From: Zeimonas sp964538505
Lineage (GTDB): Bacteria > Pseudomonadota > Gammaproteobacteria > Burkholderiales > Burkholderiaceae_E
Assembly (NCBI GenBank): GCA_964538505.1
Contig: CAZIDY010000003.1
Location: 1 to 64,000 of the forward strand
Direction: 5' to 3'
Length of the DNA: 64,000 bases
Both the position numbers and the translations under genes were made by a program. The notes below the pieces were generated by a model. That model searched no databases. It was not told the DNA's origin and saw nothing but the letters and a program-made list of their open reading frames with translations. Position 1 is the first letter of the stretch. Each line of letters starts with the position of its first letter. Shown here one piece after another: positions 17,464-26,883 of this stretch.

Positions 17464-18954
17464 TCAGCCCGCGCAGCACGACAACTTGTTTAGGTCCTTG
17501 TCGAATGCGAGTGCAGCGAGCTTCAGCCCCTCGACCGTAGTGAGATACGGAAAGATCATGTCCGCGAGGTCATCGACGGTAAGGCTTTGACGGATCGCGA
17601 GCGCCGCGGTCTGAATGCTGTCGGCGCCTTCGGGGGCGAGTATGTGCGCGCCGAGCAGGCGAGCAGTGCCTGCGTCGACCACGAGCTTGATGAGACCGCG
17701 CACGTCGCGTGCGGCAAGAGCGCGCGGCACCAGGTCGAGACCGATTGTCGACACGCGGACGGGATGACCGGCAGCTCGCGCCGCCGCCTCGGTCAGCCCG
17801 ACGCTTGCCACCTGCGGGTCGGTGAACACGATGGCGGGCATGGCACTGTTGTCGTAGCGTAGGCTGTCGCCGTTGAGTGCGTTCCTGGCCGCGAGCTTGG
17901 CCCCATAAGCGGCCATATAGACGAACTGGTCGCGGCCGGTAACGTCGCCGGCAGCATAGACGCCGGCCTTCGTCGTGCGCATGTAGTCGTCGACGATGAT
18001 GGCGCCCTTTGGCGAGACGGCGATACTGCAGTCGTCGAGCCCCAGGCCTTCGACGTTGGGGCTACGCCCGGTGGTAATCAGTACTTGCTCGGCGTCGATC
18101 GAAACGTCTTGGCCGTCGCGCGTAAGGGTCAAGGAAACATCACCCTCGGTCTTGCGGATCGCCCGGTAGGCGATTTCGGATACCACCGTGATCCCTTCCT
18201 CCTCGAAATACCGCTGCAGCGCCGCTCCGATCTCGGGCTCCGCCTGGGGGAGCAGCCGCGACCGGCAGACGAGCGTCACCTTCACCCCGGCGCGGGCAAA
18301 CATCTGAGCCAGTTCAGCCCCGACGTAGCCGCCGCCGATGACGAGCAGCGAGCGTGGCAGTTCCTGGAGGTCCAGCGCCGTCGTGCTCGTGAGGTACGGT
18401 ACGGTCTCGATCCCCGGGATCGCAGGAACCGCCGGTCGCGCACCGGTTGCGATGATGATCTTCGCAGCGGGAATGCTCGTGCCGTCCACCTCGACACCGC
18501 CTTCGACGAGGCGTGCCAAACCTTCGCGATAGGTGATTCCGTTGTAGGCTGACAGCAGGTCAATGTACTTGGCCTGGCGCAGCGCGGAAACGAGCGCGTC
18601 TTTTTGCTGAACGGTTCTGCGCCAGTCGGTCAGTTTGGCCTCGGCCGTTATGCCGGCGAAGCGCGCTGTCACGCGAGCGTTGTGAAGCGTCTCGGCAGCG
18701 CGGATCAAAGTCTTCGACGGTACGCAGCCGATATTGACGCAAGTGCCGCCGATGGTGCCGCTGCCGATGAGCACGACCTGTGCGCCCTGATCGGCGGCCG
18801 TGATCGAGGCTGAGAAGCCGGCCGAGCCGGCGCCGATCACGGCGAGATCGCAGGTGCGTGAATTACGACTGCTCCCGGGGAAGCGGTGAGGCGCTTCGGT
18901 CGTGCGCTTCGACGCGGAGTCGAGTGTCGGTACGGAATAGGGCGCGTCGTTCAT
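17464..18954 (-). CDS. merA: Mercuric reductase
   Basis: A 496-residue flavoprotein disulphide reductase. It has a FAD-binding GAGSAGF motif, the redox pair in GTCVNIGCVPSK (Cys72 and Cys77), a NAD(P)H-binding GGGYVGAELAQ, and the C-terminal vicinal Cys pair in LSCCAG. It reduces Hg(II) to volatile Hg(0) in the cytoplasm. It lacks the N-terminal HMA (NmerA) domain; a short Ser/Thr-rich lead takes its place. The ATG at 18954 lies one base past the merP stop; an upstream in-frame start would add 22 residues overlapping merP. Confidence 0.93.
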   Translation of the reverse strand: MNDAPYSVPTLDSASKRTTEAPHRFPGSSRNSRTCDLAVIGAGSAGFSASITAADQGAQVVLIGSGTIGGTCVNIGCVPSKTLIRAAETLHNARVTARFAGITAEAKLTDWRRTVQQKDALVSALRQAKYIDLLSAYNGITYREGLARLVEGGVEVDGTSIPAAKIIIATGARPAVPAIPGIETVPYLTSTTALDLQELPRSLLVIGGGYVGAELAQMFARAGVKVTLVCRSRLLPQAEPEIGAALQRYFEEEGITVVSEIAYRAIRKTEGDVSLTLTRDGQDVSIDAEQVLITTGRSPNVEGLGLDDCSIAVSPKGAIIVDDYMRTTKAGVYAAGDVTGRDQFVYMAAYGAKLAARNALNGDSLRYDNSAMPAIVFTDPQVASVGLTEAAARAAGHPVRVSTIGLDLVPRALAARDVRGLIKLVVDAGTARLLGAHILAPEGADSIQTAALAIRQSLTVDDLADMIFPYLTTVEGLKLAALAFDKDLNKLSCCAG

Positions 18955-18955
18955 C

Positions 18956-19249
18956 TCAACTACCCTGCGACCTCTCGTGGGCAGGGAAGCCGGCACTGCT
19001 GCTCGCGGCCGCGATCGCACCGGGGTTCGTCGTCGCGTCGTCGAACGTCACTGTTGCGGTCTTCGACTCGAAGGAGACCGTCACGTTCGCGACGCCTGGA
19101 ACCGCCGCCATCGCGGTCTTCACGATGTAGGGACACGAGGCGCAGGTCATGTTGTCGACGCCGAAAGTAACGATACGTTCCGCGGCAAACGCGGCGGGAG
19201 TCGTCATCATCGAGACGATCAGGGCAATGGTGCTCGAGCGCTTCTTCAT
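18956..19249 (-). CDS. merP: Periplasmic mercury-binding protein MerP
   Basis: A 97-residue protein with a signal peptide (MKKRSSTIALIVSMM...AAFAA) and one HMA domain whose metal site is MTCASC. It captures Hg(II) in the periplasm and passes it to MerT. It lies between merT and merA in the normal order, 16 bases after merT and one base before merA. Confidence 0.92.
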   Translation of the reverse strand: MKKRSSTIALIVSMMTTPAAFAAERIVTFGVDNMTCASCPYIVKTAMAAVPGVANVTVSFESKTATVTFDDATTNPGAIAAASSSAGFPAHERSQGS

Positions 19250-19265
19250 GCGAGTTCCTTCGAAA

Positions 19266-19691
19266 TCAAACGGGCAGCAATAGCGGGGCGACGTAATCGA
19301 ACGCGAAGGCGGCTGCAACGAGCACCGTCGCGATCCAGAGTGCGATCCGGACGAGGCGGCTGGGGACGAGCGTTGCGCAGGCGGCACCGTTGGCGCAGGC
19401 TCTCCGCGGCTTCCAGTAGACGAGGTAGAAGCCGTAGCCGAGCACGCCAGTCGTTGCAGCGACGAACAACGGTTTATACGGCGCGAGCGCCGTCAGATTG
19501 CCGACCCAGGCGCCCCCGACGCCGAGGCTGAACAGGACGAGCGGCACGATGCAGCACGACGAAGCAGCGAGCGCGCCGAGCATGCCGCCGAGGGCGACCA
19601 GGCGCTGCCGAGCGCTCTCGCCAGGCGCCGAGGTGGTCCGGTTGCCTGCGGTCGGCACGATTTCTGCCGTTCCATGTCGCGATGCGTCCAT
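19266..19691 (-). CDS. merT: Mercuric transport protein MerT
   Basis: A 141-residue inner-membrane protein with three transmembrane helices. The first carries the vicinal Cys pair in SSCCIVPL, and a second pair lies in the loop CANGAAC, as in MerT. It takes Hg(II) from MerP and releases it to MerA in the cytosol. The N-terminal extension before the first helix (about 36 residues) is longer than usual, and a start at Met37 is possible. Confidence 0.9.
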   Translation of the reverse strand: MDASRHGTAEIVPTAGNRTTSAPGESARQRLVALGGMLGALAASSCCIVPLVLFSLGVGGAWVGNLTALAPYKPLFVAATTGVLGYGFYLVYWKPRRACANGAACATLVPSRLVRIALWIATVLVAAAFAFDYVAPLLLPV

Positions 19692-19732
19692 GTCGGGCCT
19701 CGCCTTCCTTGCTGGAATCCTTGTTGCAAGGT

Positions 19733-19763
19733 ACTTTAAAGTCTGTAGCGATTACAGAGTCAA
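19733..19763 (-). promoter_or_regulatory. MerR-controlled mer promoter
   Basis: On the minus strand TTGACT (19758-19763) and TAAAGT (19733-19738) are separated by 19 bases. The spacer holds the dyad CTGTA-atcg-CTACAG. This is the classic MerR architecture, which drives merTPA leftward; merR starts 15 bases to the right in the other direction. Confidence 0.82.
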
Positions 19764-19777
19764 GCGGGAAGTTCGCA

Positions 19778-20203
19778 ATGTCCGGCGGTTCCGATAGGAA
19801 GGGCCTTCAGCGGGCCGAGCTCGCCCGGCGAACAGGCTGCAATCTCGAAACCGTGCGCTATTACGAGAAGGTCGGGCTACTGCCCGCGCCGCCGCGCACG
19901 ACCGCCGGCTATCGTCGCTACGACGCCCACCATGAGCGGCGGCTTCGCTTCGTCTTGCGGGCGCGCGAGCTGGGCTTCAGCCTCGACGAGGTCCGCGCGC
20001 TCTTGCGTCTCGTCGATGAGAGCGACCAGCCCTGTTCCGAGGCGCGGGATCTGGCCGCGGCTCATCTCGCCGAAGTGCGTGCGAAGATCGCCGACCTGAA
20101 GCGCATGGAGCGAGTGCTGAAGGACGTCGTCGTCCGATGTGCGGACGGCACGCGGCCGGAATGCCCGCTGATCGAGACGCTATTCGAGGCGGAGGCCGCG
20201 TGA
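19778..20203 (+). CDS. merR: Mercury-responsive regulator MerR
   Basis: A 141-residue MerR protein, divergent from merTPA across the mer promoter. The HTH (RTGCNLETVRYYEKVGLL) and dimerisation helix are intact. The three Hg(II) ligands are Cys86, Cys121 and Cys129. The last two are separated by seven residues, one fewer than in Tn501-type MerR. The ATG at 19778 is where the conserved N-terminus begins; longer in-frame starts would run into the promoter. Confidence 0.88.
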   Translation: MSGGSDRKGLQRAELARRTGCNLETVRYYEKVGLLPAPPRTTAGYRRYDAHHERRLRFVLRARELGFSLDEVRALLRLVDESDQPCSEARDLAAAHLAEVRAKIADLKRMERVLKDVVVRCADGTRPECPLIETLFEAEAA

Positions 20204-20230
20204 GGGTCCAGCGGAGAGCCAAGCCGTTCC

Positions 20231-22546
20231 TTACTTCAGCCCCTCGACGTTCGCACGCTTGAGCAGCAGCGCATTGGCTGCGACGATCAGCGAGCTGCCG
20301 GACATCGCGAGCGCCGCCAATTGCGGGCTGATCGTCAGCGGGTAGAAGACGCCCGCGGCGAAGGGAAAGGCGAGGACGTTGTAGCCCACTGCCCACCACA
20401 GGTTCTGGTGCATCTTGCGCAAGGTCACACGCGACAGGCCCACCGCGGCGACCACATCGAATGGATCGCTTCTCATCAGCACCACGTCGGCGCTCTCCAT
20501 CGCCACGTCGGTGCCCGCGCCGATCGCGAATCCGACGTCGGCTTGCGTGAGCGCCGGCGCATCGTTGATGCCGTCGCCGACCATGCCGACTTTCTTTCCC
20601 TGCGCCTGGAGCGCTTTCACCTGCTCGGCCTTCTCGCCGGGCAGGACTTCCGCGAGGACCAGGGTGACGCCCAGTTCGCGTCCGATTCGTTCGGCCGTGG
20701 CGCGGTTGTCGCCCGTGAGCATCGCGACGTCGACGCCGCGTTTCTTCAGCGCCGCGACCGTCGCCGCCGAAGTGGGTCGAACCGCATCCGCGATCGCGAT
20801 GAGCCCCCACAGCTTGCCGCCGCGCGCGACGTGCACCACCGTGCGCCCGCCGTCGGCCATCCGTTCTGCCGTCGCCTCCATACCGGCCAGGTCGACGCGC
20901 TCCGCGTCCATCAACCGGCGGTTGCCGACCAGCGCCGGCTCACCTTCGGAGTGTGCGCGAGCGCCCATTCCGTCGATGTTGGTGAACCCGTCCGCGAGAA
21001 GCGGCTGCATCCCCTTGGACTTCTCGAGGATCGCGTGGGCGAGCGGGTGTTCGGAGTGCTGCTCCATGCCGGCCGCCAGGGCCAGCACGTCGTCCTCGCT
21101 TCGTCCTGGAGCGGCCGCTACTTCCACGACCTCCGGCTTGCCGAGCGTCAATGTGCCGGTCTTGTCGAAGATCACGACGTCCAGATGCGTTGCGTTCTCG
21201 AGCGCAGAGGCGTTCTTGATCAGGATGCCGTTCTGCGCGCCGCGGCCGGTGCCGATCATGATCGCCATCGGGGTCGCAAGACCGAGCGCGTCGGGGCACG
21301 CGATGACGAACACCGTGATCGTGAGCGTAACGGCGAACAGCAGCGTCTGCCCGATCAGCCAGAACCAGACCGCGAACGTGGCAAGGCCGATCACGATGGC
21401 GATGAGCACCAGCCATTGCGAGGCCCGATCGGCGAGAAGCTGCGCGGGCGCCTTCGAGTTCTGCGCCTCCTGCACCAGTTTCACGATCTGCGCGAGCGCC
21501 GTGTCGGCGCCCACCTTGGTCGCGCGGAATCGAAACGCTCCGCTCTTGTTGATGGTGGCTGCGGCGACGTTCGCGCCGACCACCTTCTTCACCGGCATCG
21601 ATTCGCCGGTGAGCATCGACTCGTCGACCTGCGTTTCACCCTCGGTCACGACACCATCGACGGGGATTCGGTCGCCGGGACGCACGATGACGATGTCTCC
21701 CGCCAGCACGTCGCCCGTCGGCACCTGCACTTCCTTGCCGTCGCGCAACACATTCGCCATCGGAGGCGCAAGCTCGAGCAGCGCGCGGATCGCGTCGTTC
21801 GCTCCTGCGCGAGCCCGCATCTCCAGCCAGTGGCCGAGCAGGATGAACACGAGCAGCACCGACACTGCTTCGTAGAACTGCACGCCTTCGAACAGGAAGG
21901 TCGACGCTACGCTGAAGAGGTAGCCGGTGCCGACCGACAGCACGACCAGCACGGCCATGTTGAGGACACCGTTGCGCAACGCGCGCCAGGCGGCGACGAA
22001 AAACGGCCACGACGGCCACAGGACGGCGCCGCTGGCGAGCACGAACAGCCAGTGGTCGAGTTCCAGGCCCAAAGGCACCGGCGGCGTGGGCAGCGGCAAG
22101 CCCATCGGCGCCCAGAAGAACAGAAGCGTGCTGAAGATCAGACTGACGACGAAGCGGTTGCGCATGTCGCGCACCATCCCTGCCATGTCCATCCCGGCGC
22201 CGTGGCCCATGTCGTGCGCCATTTCGTCCTTGGCGCCCGGCTGCGCCGCATGCTTCGCATGAGCGGCGTGAATGTCCGGCTCGGCCACCCGGCAAACGTG
22301 GTCGGGCTGCACCTCGCCGCGGCAGTGATAGCCGCACTCGCGCACCGACTCGCGCAGCTGCGGCTCGGCAACCACCGCAGCGTCGTAGTGCACGGTGAGG
22401 CTGCCGGAGGCCGGATTCGAGTGCGCGTGATGAACGCCGGGCAGGGCGCCGATCCGCTTCTCCACGCCGAGGTGATCGAGCGGCTCGAACAGACCCTTCA
22501 CCTCGATGTTCACGCTCGTCATTTCGCTCTTCACGTTCAGCTCCAC
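20231..22546 (-). CDS. Cu-type P1B ATPase with CPD membrane motif
   Basis: A 771-residue P-type ATPase of the copper-translocating type: ACPDALGLATP in the sixth helix region, DKTGT (Asp461), SEHPLA and GDGINDAP. The membrane site is Cys417-Pro-Asp419 in place of the CPC of CopA or CPH of CopB. The N-terminal HMA-like domain has lost its CxxC (the loop reads GLFEPLDHLG) and is followed by a His/Met-rich linker (HAAHAKHAAQ; HDMGHGAGMDMAGM). It is convergent with merR. Metal specificity cannot be read from known motifs; Cu or Ag is the best guess. The start could also be the ATG eight codons in. Confidence 0.8.
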   Translation of the reverse strand: MELNVKSEMTSVNIEVKGLFEPLDHLGVEKRIGALPGVHHAHSNPASGSLTVHYDAAVVAEPQLRESVRECGYHCRGEVQPDHVCRVAEPDIHAAHAKHAAQPGAKDEMAHDMGHGAGMDMAGMVRDMRNRFVVSLIFSTLLFFWAPMGLPLPTPPVPLGLELDHWLFVLASGAVLWPSWPFFVAAWRALRNGVLNMAVLVVLSVGTGYLFSVASTFLFEGVQFYEAVSVLLVFILLGHWLEMRARAGANDAIRALLELAPPMANVLRDGKEVQVPTGDVLAGDIVIVRPGDRIPVDGVVTEGETQVDESMLTGESMPVKKVVGANVAAATINKSGAFRFRATKVGADTALAQIVKLVQEAQNSKAPAQLLADRASQWLVLIAIVIGLATFAVWFWLIGQTLLFAVTLTITVFVIACPDALGLATPMAIMIGTGRGAQNGILIKNASALENATHLDVVIFDKTGTLTLGKPEVVEVAAAPGRSEDDVLALAAGMEQHSEHPLAHAILEKSKGMQPLLADGFTNIDGMGARAHSEGEPALVGNRRLMDAERVDLAGMEATAERMADGGRTVVHVARGGKLWGLIAIADAVRPTSAATVAALKKRGVDVAMLTGDNRATAERIGRELGVTLVLAEVLPGEKAEQVKALQAQGKKVGMVGDGINDAPALTQADVGFAIGAGTDVAMESADVVLMRSDPFDVVAAVGLSRVTLRKMHQNLWWAVGYNVLAFPFAAGVFYPLTISPQLAALAMSGSSLIVAANALLLKRANVEGLK

Positions 22547-22585
22547 TCCGGTGCGCCGTCACGCAGACCTTTAGCCCGAAACGAT

Positions 22586-22623
22586 CACGCCCTTCGGGCG
22601 CCACAAGGCGACCGAAGGGCGTG
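22586..22623 (-). terminator. Strong hairpin after the DUF4148 gene
   Basis: CACGCCCTTCGG (22586-22597) and CCGAAGGGCGTG (22612-22623) are perfect 12-base arms around a 14-base loop. The hairpin lies 15 bases past the stop of the DUF4148 gene on the minus strand, where a terminator is expected. The following bases (ATCGTTTCGG) have only a short T run. Confidence 0.6.
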
Positions 22624-22638
22624 GCCGTCGGGGCCGGC

Positions 22639-22971
22639 TCAGGAATCGCGGCCGTGCACCGGACCGTAGACGCGGTGTACGGCGTCGCGCTCGGCGTCGG
22701 TCATTTCGGTGACGCCGCGCAGGACCCCCTCACGGCTGAGCCTGGAAGGAGAAGCTTTCGTCGCTGCCGGAACCTCGTACGAGTTTGCGAGGACGCCTGC
22801 ACTTTGCGCGGCCTTCAATTCAGCAACGACTTCGGCACGGCTCTTCGTGCTCGGCGTCGCGTGTGTTTCCCAGCCGATTTCGTTGTTCACGAACGTGGCG
22901 CCGTTGCTCGCGAATGCGGGGGCGCTCACCGACAGCGCGAACGCGGCGAGAAGCAGGGCTTTCGAGGTCAT
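22639..22971 (-). CDS. DUF4148 family exported protein
   Basis: A 110-residue protein with a signal peptide (MTSKALLLAAFALSVSAPAFA) followed by the DUF4148 pattern of an Ala/Glu-rich helix (SRAEVVAELKAAQSAGVL) and a polar tail. An AAGGAGT ribosome site fits the ATG at 22971. DUF4148 proteins are common in Burkholderiales and have no known function. It is divergent from copA and shares an intergenic region holding a CopR-like box, so copper control is possible. Confidence 0.75.
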   Translation of the reverse strand: MTSKALLLAAFALSVSAPAFASNGATFVNNEIGWETHATPSTKSRAEVVAELKAAQSAGVLANSYEVPAATKASPSRLSREGVLRGVTEMTDAERDAVHRVYGPVHGRDS

Positions 22972-23167
22972 CTTCGGTACTCCTTGTCGAGGGTGGATCG
23001 ATTGTTCGCAGCACTTTGTCCGCTGCCCGAAACGCGCGATGCGCATCACGAGGGAGAGTGTAGGGCTCGTCCCCCGACAAGAAACTGACGCGTCGATTAC
23101 ATTCGCTTCATCCGCATCGCACGTGCGGGGCGAGACGCCCTGGCGAGTCCACCAGTGGATCGGCGAC

Positions 23168-23183
23168 GTTACGTTTCTGTAAC
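23168..23183. promoter_or_regulatory. CopR-like box upstream of copA
   Basis: GTTACGTTTCTGTAAC is a perfect palindrome of the form GTTAC-N6-GTAAC. It lies 111 bases before the copA start, in the 323-base region shared with the DUF4148 gene. Matching sites occur at 35200 and 41102. A further 14-base palindrome (CGCGTTCGAACGCG) lies at 23225-23238. Confidence 0.65.
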
Positions 23184-23294
23184 CTCGTCGCCATCCGTCA
23201 GACAGGTATACGGCGACAAAATGTCGCGTTCGAACGCGGGTGATGCGCCACGCGCCCGGTTTTCGATGCCCGCTTTCGGATGGAGCTCGCCCGT

Positions 23295-25124
23295 ATGAAA
23301 CGACAATCCCTTCCGCATTCGGCCCCGCCGCTCGCGTTGCCGCTGGCTTCACGCCGCCGTTTCGTGCAAGGCCTCGCGGCGGGTGGCGTCCTCGTCGGTG
23401 CTGCAGCGTCGTTGGCGGACCGGGCATGGTCGCAACCCCGCAATGCCGCCACTGGCTCGGCGCCCGTGTTGCGCGGGACCGAATTCGACCTCGTCATCGC
23501 CGAATCGCCGGTGAACTTCACCGGCGCTGCGCGCGTTGCGACCACGATCAATGGTTCGATCCCGGCGCCGACGTTGTATTGGCGCGAGGGCGATACGGTC
23601 ACGATCCGTGTGACCAACCGGCTGGCCGAAGCGACCTCGATCCACTGGCACGGAATCCTTCTGCCGTTCCAGATGGATGGCGTGCCCGGTATCAGCTTTC
23701 CGGGCATCGCGCCCGGCGAGACTTTCACCTATCGATTTCGCGTTCGACAAAGCGGCACCTACTGGTACCACTCGCACTCCGGCATGCAGGAGCAGACCGG
23801 CATGTACGGCGCAATCGTCATCGAGCCGGCGGATGGCGAAACCATCCGCGCGAATCGCGACTACGTCGTGCAGCTGTCGGACTGGACCGACGACGACCCG
23901 ATGCGCGTGCTCGCGAAACTCAAGATCCAGGGCGACGTCTACAACTTCAACCAGCCCACGGTCGTCGATTTTTTACACGACGTGTCCCGCGACGGGCTGC
24001 GCTCGGCAATCGACAAACGGCAGATGTGGAACCAGATGCGGATGAGTCCGACCGATCTGGCCGACCTGTCCGCCTACACGCTCACCTATCTGATGAACGG
24101 CGTCACGCCCGCAGGCAACTGGACCGCATTGTTTCGGCCCGGCGAACGAGTGCGCCTGCGCTTCATCAACGGCGCGGCGAACACGTTCTACGACGTCCGT
24201 ATTCCGGGACTGCAACTGACCGTCGTACAGGCCGATGGAGTCGACGTCGAGCCCGTCACTGTCGACGAGTTCCGCTTCGGCCCTGGCGAAACCTACGACG
24301 TTCTCGTCGAACCCTCGCAGGACGTCCACACGATCTTCGCGCAGGCGATGGACCGCACAGGATATGCACGGGGAACGCTCGCTTCCCGCCCGGGACTCGT
24401 CGCACCGGTGCCCGCGCTCGACCCGGTGCAGTGGCTGACGATGGCCGACATGATGGGCGGCATGGATCACGGTGACGGGGGCATGGCTGCAGGCATGCAG
24501 CACGGCAACCACGGTGCATCGATGAACCACGGCGCGGCGATGAACCACGGCGCATCGATGAACCACGCTGCGCACAGCCAAGGCTCGCTTGCGCCGGCAG
24601 CGGCCCGCGTGCGCCACGCGAGCACCGAGTACGGCGCGAGCACCGACATGCGCGTGGACATGCCGCGGACCAATCTCGACGACCCGGGTGTAGGGCTACG
24701 CGGTATCGGACGACGCGTCCTGACGCTGGCCGACCTGCATACGGTCGATGGACCAATCGATCCACGGGGCCCGGAACGCGAGGTCGAGCTTCACCTGACC
24801 GGGAACATGGAGCGCTATACCTGGTCGTTCGACGGGCTCGAGTTCGGCGGGTCCACGCCGGTTCGCTTCCGCTACGGTGAACGGCTGCGCGTCATCTTGC
24901 ACAACGACACGATGATGTCGCATCCGATGCACATGCATGGGATGTGGAGCGAGCTCGAATCGCCGGAGGGTCGTTTTCAGGTGCGCCGGCACACCATCCC
25001 GGTCCAGCCCGCGCAGCGAATCAGTTTTCTCGTGACCGCGGATGCCCTCGGTCGCTGGGCCTGGCATTGCCATCTGTCATTTCACATGGACATGGGAATG
25101 TTCCGCGAAGTCATCGTGGCCTGA
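23295..25124 (+). CDS. copA: CopA/PcoA multicopper oxidase
   Basis: A 609-residue periplasmic multicopper oxidase exported by Tat (SRRRFVQGLAAG). All four copper-ligand motifs are seen: HWHG, WYHSHSG, HPMHMHG and HCHLSFHMDMGM. A Met/His-rich segment (MNHGAAMNHG-type repeats, near residues 395-435) is the copper-binding insert of CopA. It oxidises Cu(I) or sequesters copper in the periplasm. The ATG at 23295 has a GGAG site nine bases upstream; an ATG five codons earlier lacks one. It heads the copA-copB-cupredoxin operon. Confidence 0.92.
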   Translation: MKRQSLPHSAPPLALPLASRRRFVQGLAAGGVLVGAAASLADRAWSQPRNAATGSAPVLRGTEFDLVIAESPVNFTGAARVATTINGSIPAPTLYWREGDTVTIRVTNRLAEATSIHWHGILLPFQMDGVPGISFPGIAPGETFTYRFRVRQSGTYWYHSHSGMQEQTGMYGAIVIEPADGETIRANRDYVVQLSDWTDDDPMRVLAKLKIQGDVYNFNQPTVVDFLHDVSRDGLRSAIDKRQMWNQMRMSPTDLADLSAYTLTYLMNGVTPAGNWTALFRPGERVRLRFINGAANTFYDVRIPGLQLTVVQADGVDVEPVTVDEFRFGPGETYDVLVEPSQDVHTIFAQAMDRTGYARGTLASRPGLVAPVPALDPVQWLTMADMMGGMDHGDGGMAAGMQHGNHGASMNHGAAMNHGASMNHAAHSQGSLAPAAARVRHASTEYGASTDMRVDMPRTNLDDPGVGLRGIGRRVLTLADLHTVDGPIDPRGPEREVELHLTGNMERYTWSFDGLEFGGSTPVRFRYGERLRVILHNDTMMSHPMHMHGMWSELESPEGRFQVRRHTIPVQPAQRISFLVTADALGRWAWHCHLSFHMDMGMFREVIVA

Positions 25125-25148
25125 GTGGATTCGACCGGGAAAAGAGCA

Positions 25149-26138
25149 ATGACGAACCAATACAATTTCATCACCGCCACGATGACCGTGCTGGTTTTGT
25201 CCGGAAGCGCGTTCGCCCAGGGCGCCCCCGCTGGCGCAGCCGAGCATGGAGCGCACCATGGCGCCGCCTCGATGCCGTCGGAACGCGCCTCGCCGCCTTC
25301 GGAGGCCACGCCGACGGCTTCTGACCCGCCCTCGGTTGCGCCGGCGCCCGCGACCCGCGAACAACCGGCAATGGACCATGGCGAGATGCAGATGCAGGGC
25401 GGTTCCCCGCCGCCGGACGCACGCGATCCGCACGCCTACTCCGATGGCTTCGTGCGCGGGTCCGGGAAGTACTCGCTGGAGCCCGGCTTTCGTCTGCGAT
25501 TGGGTGACGAGCACCGTTACGGCGCGTTGCTGGTGAACAGGCTCGAGCGCGGCTACGGCAAGGACGACAACGCGACTGCCTACGATGCGCAAGCCTGGTT
25601 CGGCACGAGCTACAACCGACTGGTCGTGAAGGCCGAGGGCGAACGGTCGCGCGGCGAACTGGAGCACGCACGAACTGAGTTGCTTTGGGGCCACGCGCTC
25701 ACCGCCTACTGGGATGCTCAGCTCGGCATTCGCTACGACAGCGGCGAAGGACCGAATCGCGAGTGGCTCGCCGTCGGTATTCAGGGCCTCGCGCCGTACT
25801 GGTTCGAGCTCGATGCGACGGCTTATCTGGGCTCCAGCGGGCGAACCGCGTTGCGCCTGGAAGCCGAGTACGAACTGCTGGTTACGCAACGCCTGATCCT
25901 GCAGCCGCGCATCGAGGTCAACGCATACGGAAAGAGCGACCGGGAGCGCGGGATCGGCAGCGGGCTTTCGGATGTCGCGGCCGGGCTGCGGCTGCGCTAC
26001 GAGATCACGCGCCAGTTCGCGCCGTACGTCGGCGTGGAATGGGTGCGCAGGTACGGCGAGACGGAAGATCTGGCCCGGATGGCCGGCGGGCGCAGCGACG
26101 ACACGCGTCTGGTCGCCGGAATCCGCTTCTGGTTCTGA
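25149..26138 (+). CDS. copB: CopB/PcoB outer-membrane copper protein
   Basis: A 329-residue protein with a signal peptide (LSGSAFAQ) and a His/Met-rich N-terminal third (HGAHHGAASM, MDHGEMQMQGG). A beta-barrel domain of about 210 residues follows and ends in the aromatic RFWF typical of outer-membrane proteins. It matches CopB/PcoB, which works with CopA in periplasmic copper tolerance. A GTG eight codons upstream is less likely as a start. Confidence 0.9.
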   Translation: MTNQYNFITATMTVLVLSGSAFAQGAPAGAAEHGAHHGAASMPSERASPPSEATPTASDPPSVAPAPATREQPAMDHGEMQMQGGSPPPDARDPHAYSDGFVRGSGKYSLEPGFRLRLGDEHRYGALLVNRLERGYGKDDNATAYDAQAWFGTSYNRLVVKAEGERSRGELEHARTELLWGHALTAYWDAQLGIRYDSGEGPNREWLAVGIQGLAPYWFELDATAYLGSSGRTALRLEAEYELLVTQRLILQPRIEVNAYGKSDRERGIGSGLSDVAAGLRLRYEITRQFAPYVGVEWVRRYGETEDLARMAGGRSDDTRLVAGIRFWF

Positions 26139-26173
26139 ACACGCACCGCACTTCCCTTACCACTCGAGACACG

Positions 26174-26818
26174 ATGATGAACAGGACGCTCTTCTCCCTC
26201 CTCGCAGCAGCGGCGCCTGCAATGCTCGTGCCGGCTGTCGTGTTCGCGGCCGGGCAGCATTCTGGCGACCATCCGCAACGGATGCAGCATGGACAGCACA
26301 TGCAGCATGGACAGCCAATGCAGCACATGCAGAGACAGCACGACGGACATCATTCGAAGGACGAACAGCACGGCTCCGAGGGACAACACGGGCATCCCGC
26401 GGACGGGGCGCACGGCAGCAACGCGGCGGACGATCACGCGCATGCGGCCGTGAATGGACGGCCCGGGGATGCGGCACAGGTGAGCCGGGTCATCGACATG
26501 ACGATGGACGACACGATGCGTTTCACGCCTGACCGGATCACCGTGAAAGCAGGCGAGACGGTGCGTTTCTTCCTGAAGAACACCGGCAAGGTTCCGCACG
26601 AGTTCGTGATCGGCTCCATGGACGAGCTTCGCGAGCACGCCGAGATGATGCGCCGCATGCCCGAGATGAAGCACGAGGAGCCGAATTCGATCACGCTGGC
26701 GCCCCGTCAGATCGGCGGCGTGGTCTGGCAGTTCGACCGGCCAGGAACGGTCGACTTCGCCTGCCTCGTGCCCGGACACTTCGAAGCAGGAATGGTCGGC
26801 AAGGTGCAGGTGGAGTAA
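26174..26818 (+). CDS. Cupredoxin with His/Met-rich leader
   Basis: A 214-residue periplasmic protein with a signal peptide (ends VVFAA), a long His/Gln/Met-rich spacer (repeated MQHGQ; residues about 25-90), and a plastocyanin/azurin-like domain. The type 1 copper ligands can be placed: His in KVPHEF, Cys in DFACLVPGHF with its following His, and the final Met. It follows copB by 35 bases and probably binds or shuttles copper for the Cop system. Start at either of two adjacent ATGs. Confidence 0.85.
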   Translation: MMNRTLFSLLAAAAPAMLVPAVVFAAGQHSGDHPQRMQHGQHMQHGQPMQHMQRQHDGHHSKDEQHGSEGQHGHPADGAHGSNAADDHAHAAVNGRPGDAAQVSRVIDMTMDDTMRFTPDRITVKAGETVRFFLKNTGKVPHEFVIGSMDELREHAEMMRRMPEMKHEEPNSITLAPRQIGGVVWQFDRPGTVDFACLVPGHFEAGMVGKVQVE

Positions 26819-26855
26819 GCGTGAATCGCGCTGCATTCCGATGACGGTCATCGCG

Positions 26856-26883
26856 CCGGCATAGTCAGGCGGACTGCAGGACC
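26856..26883. repeat. 28-base repeat matching the 3' end of cusA
   Basis: This 28-base stretch is repeated at 28539-28566 with one mismatch. The second copy spans the cusA stop codon and its last codons. The first copy is therefore a duplicated RND gene end, not a dedicated repeat element. Confidence 0.8.
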
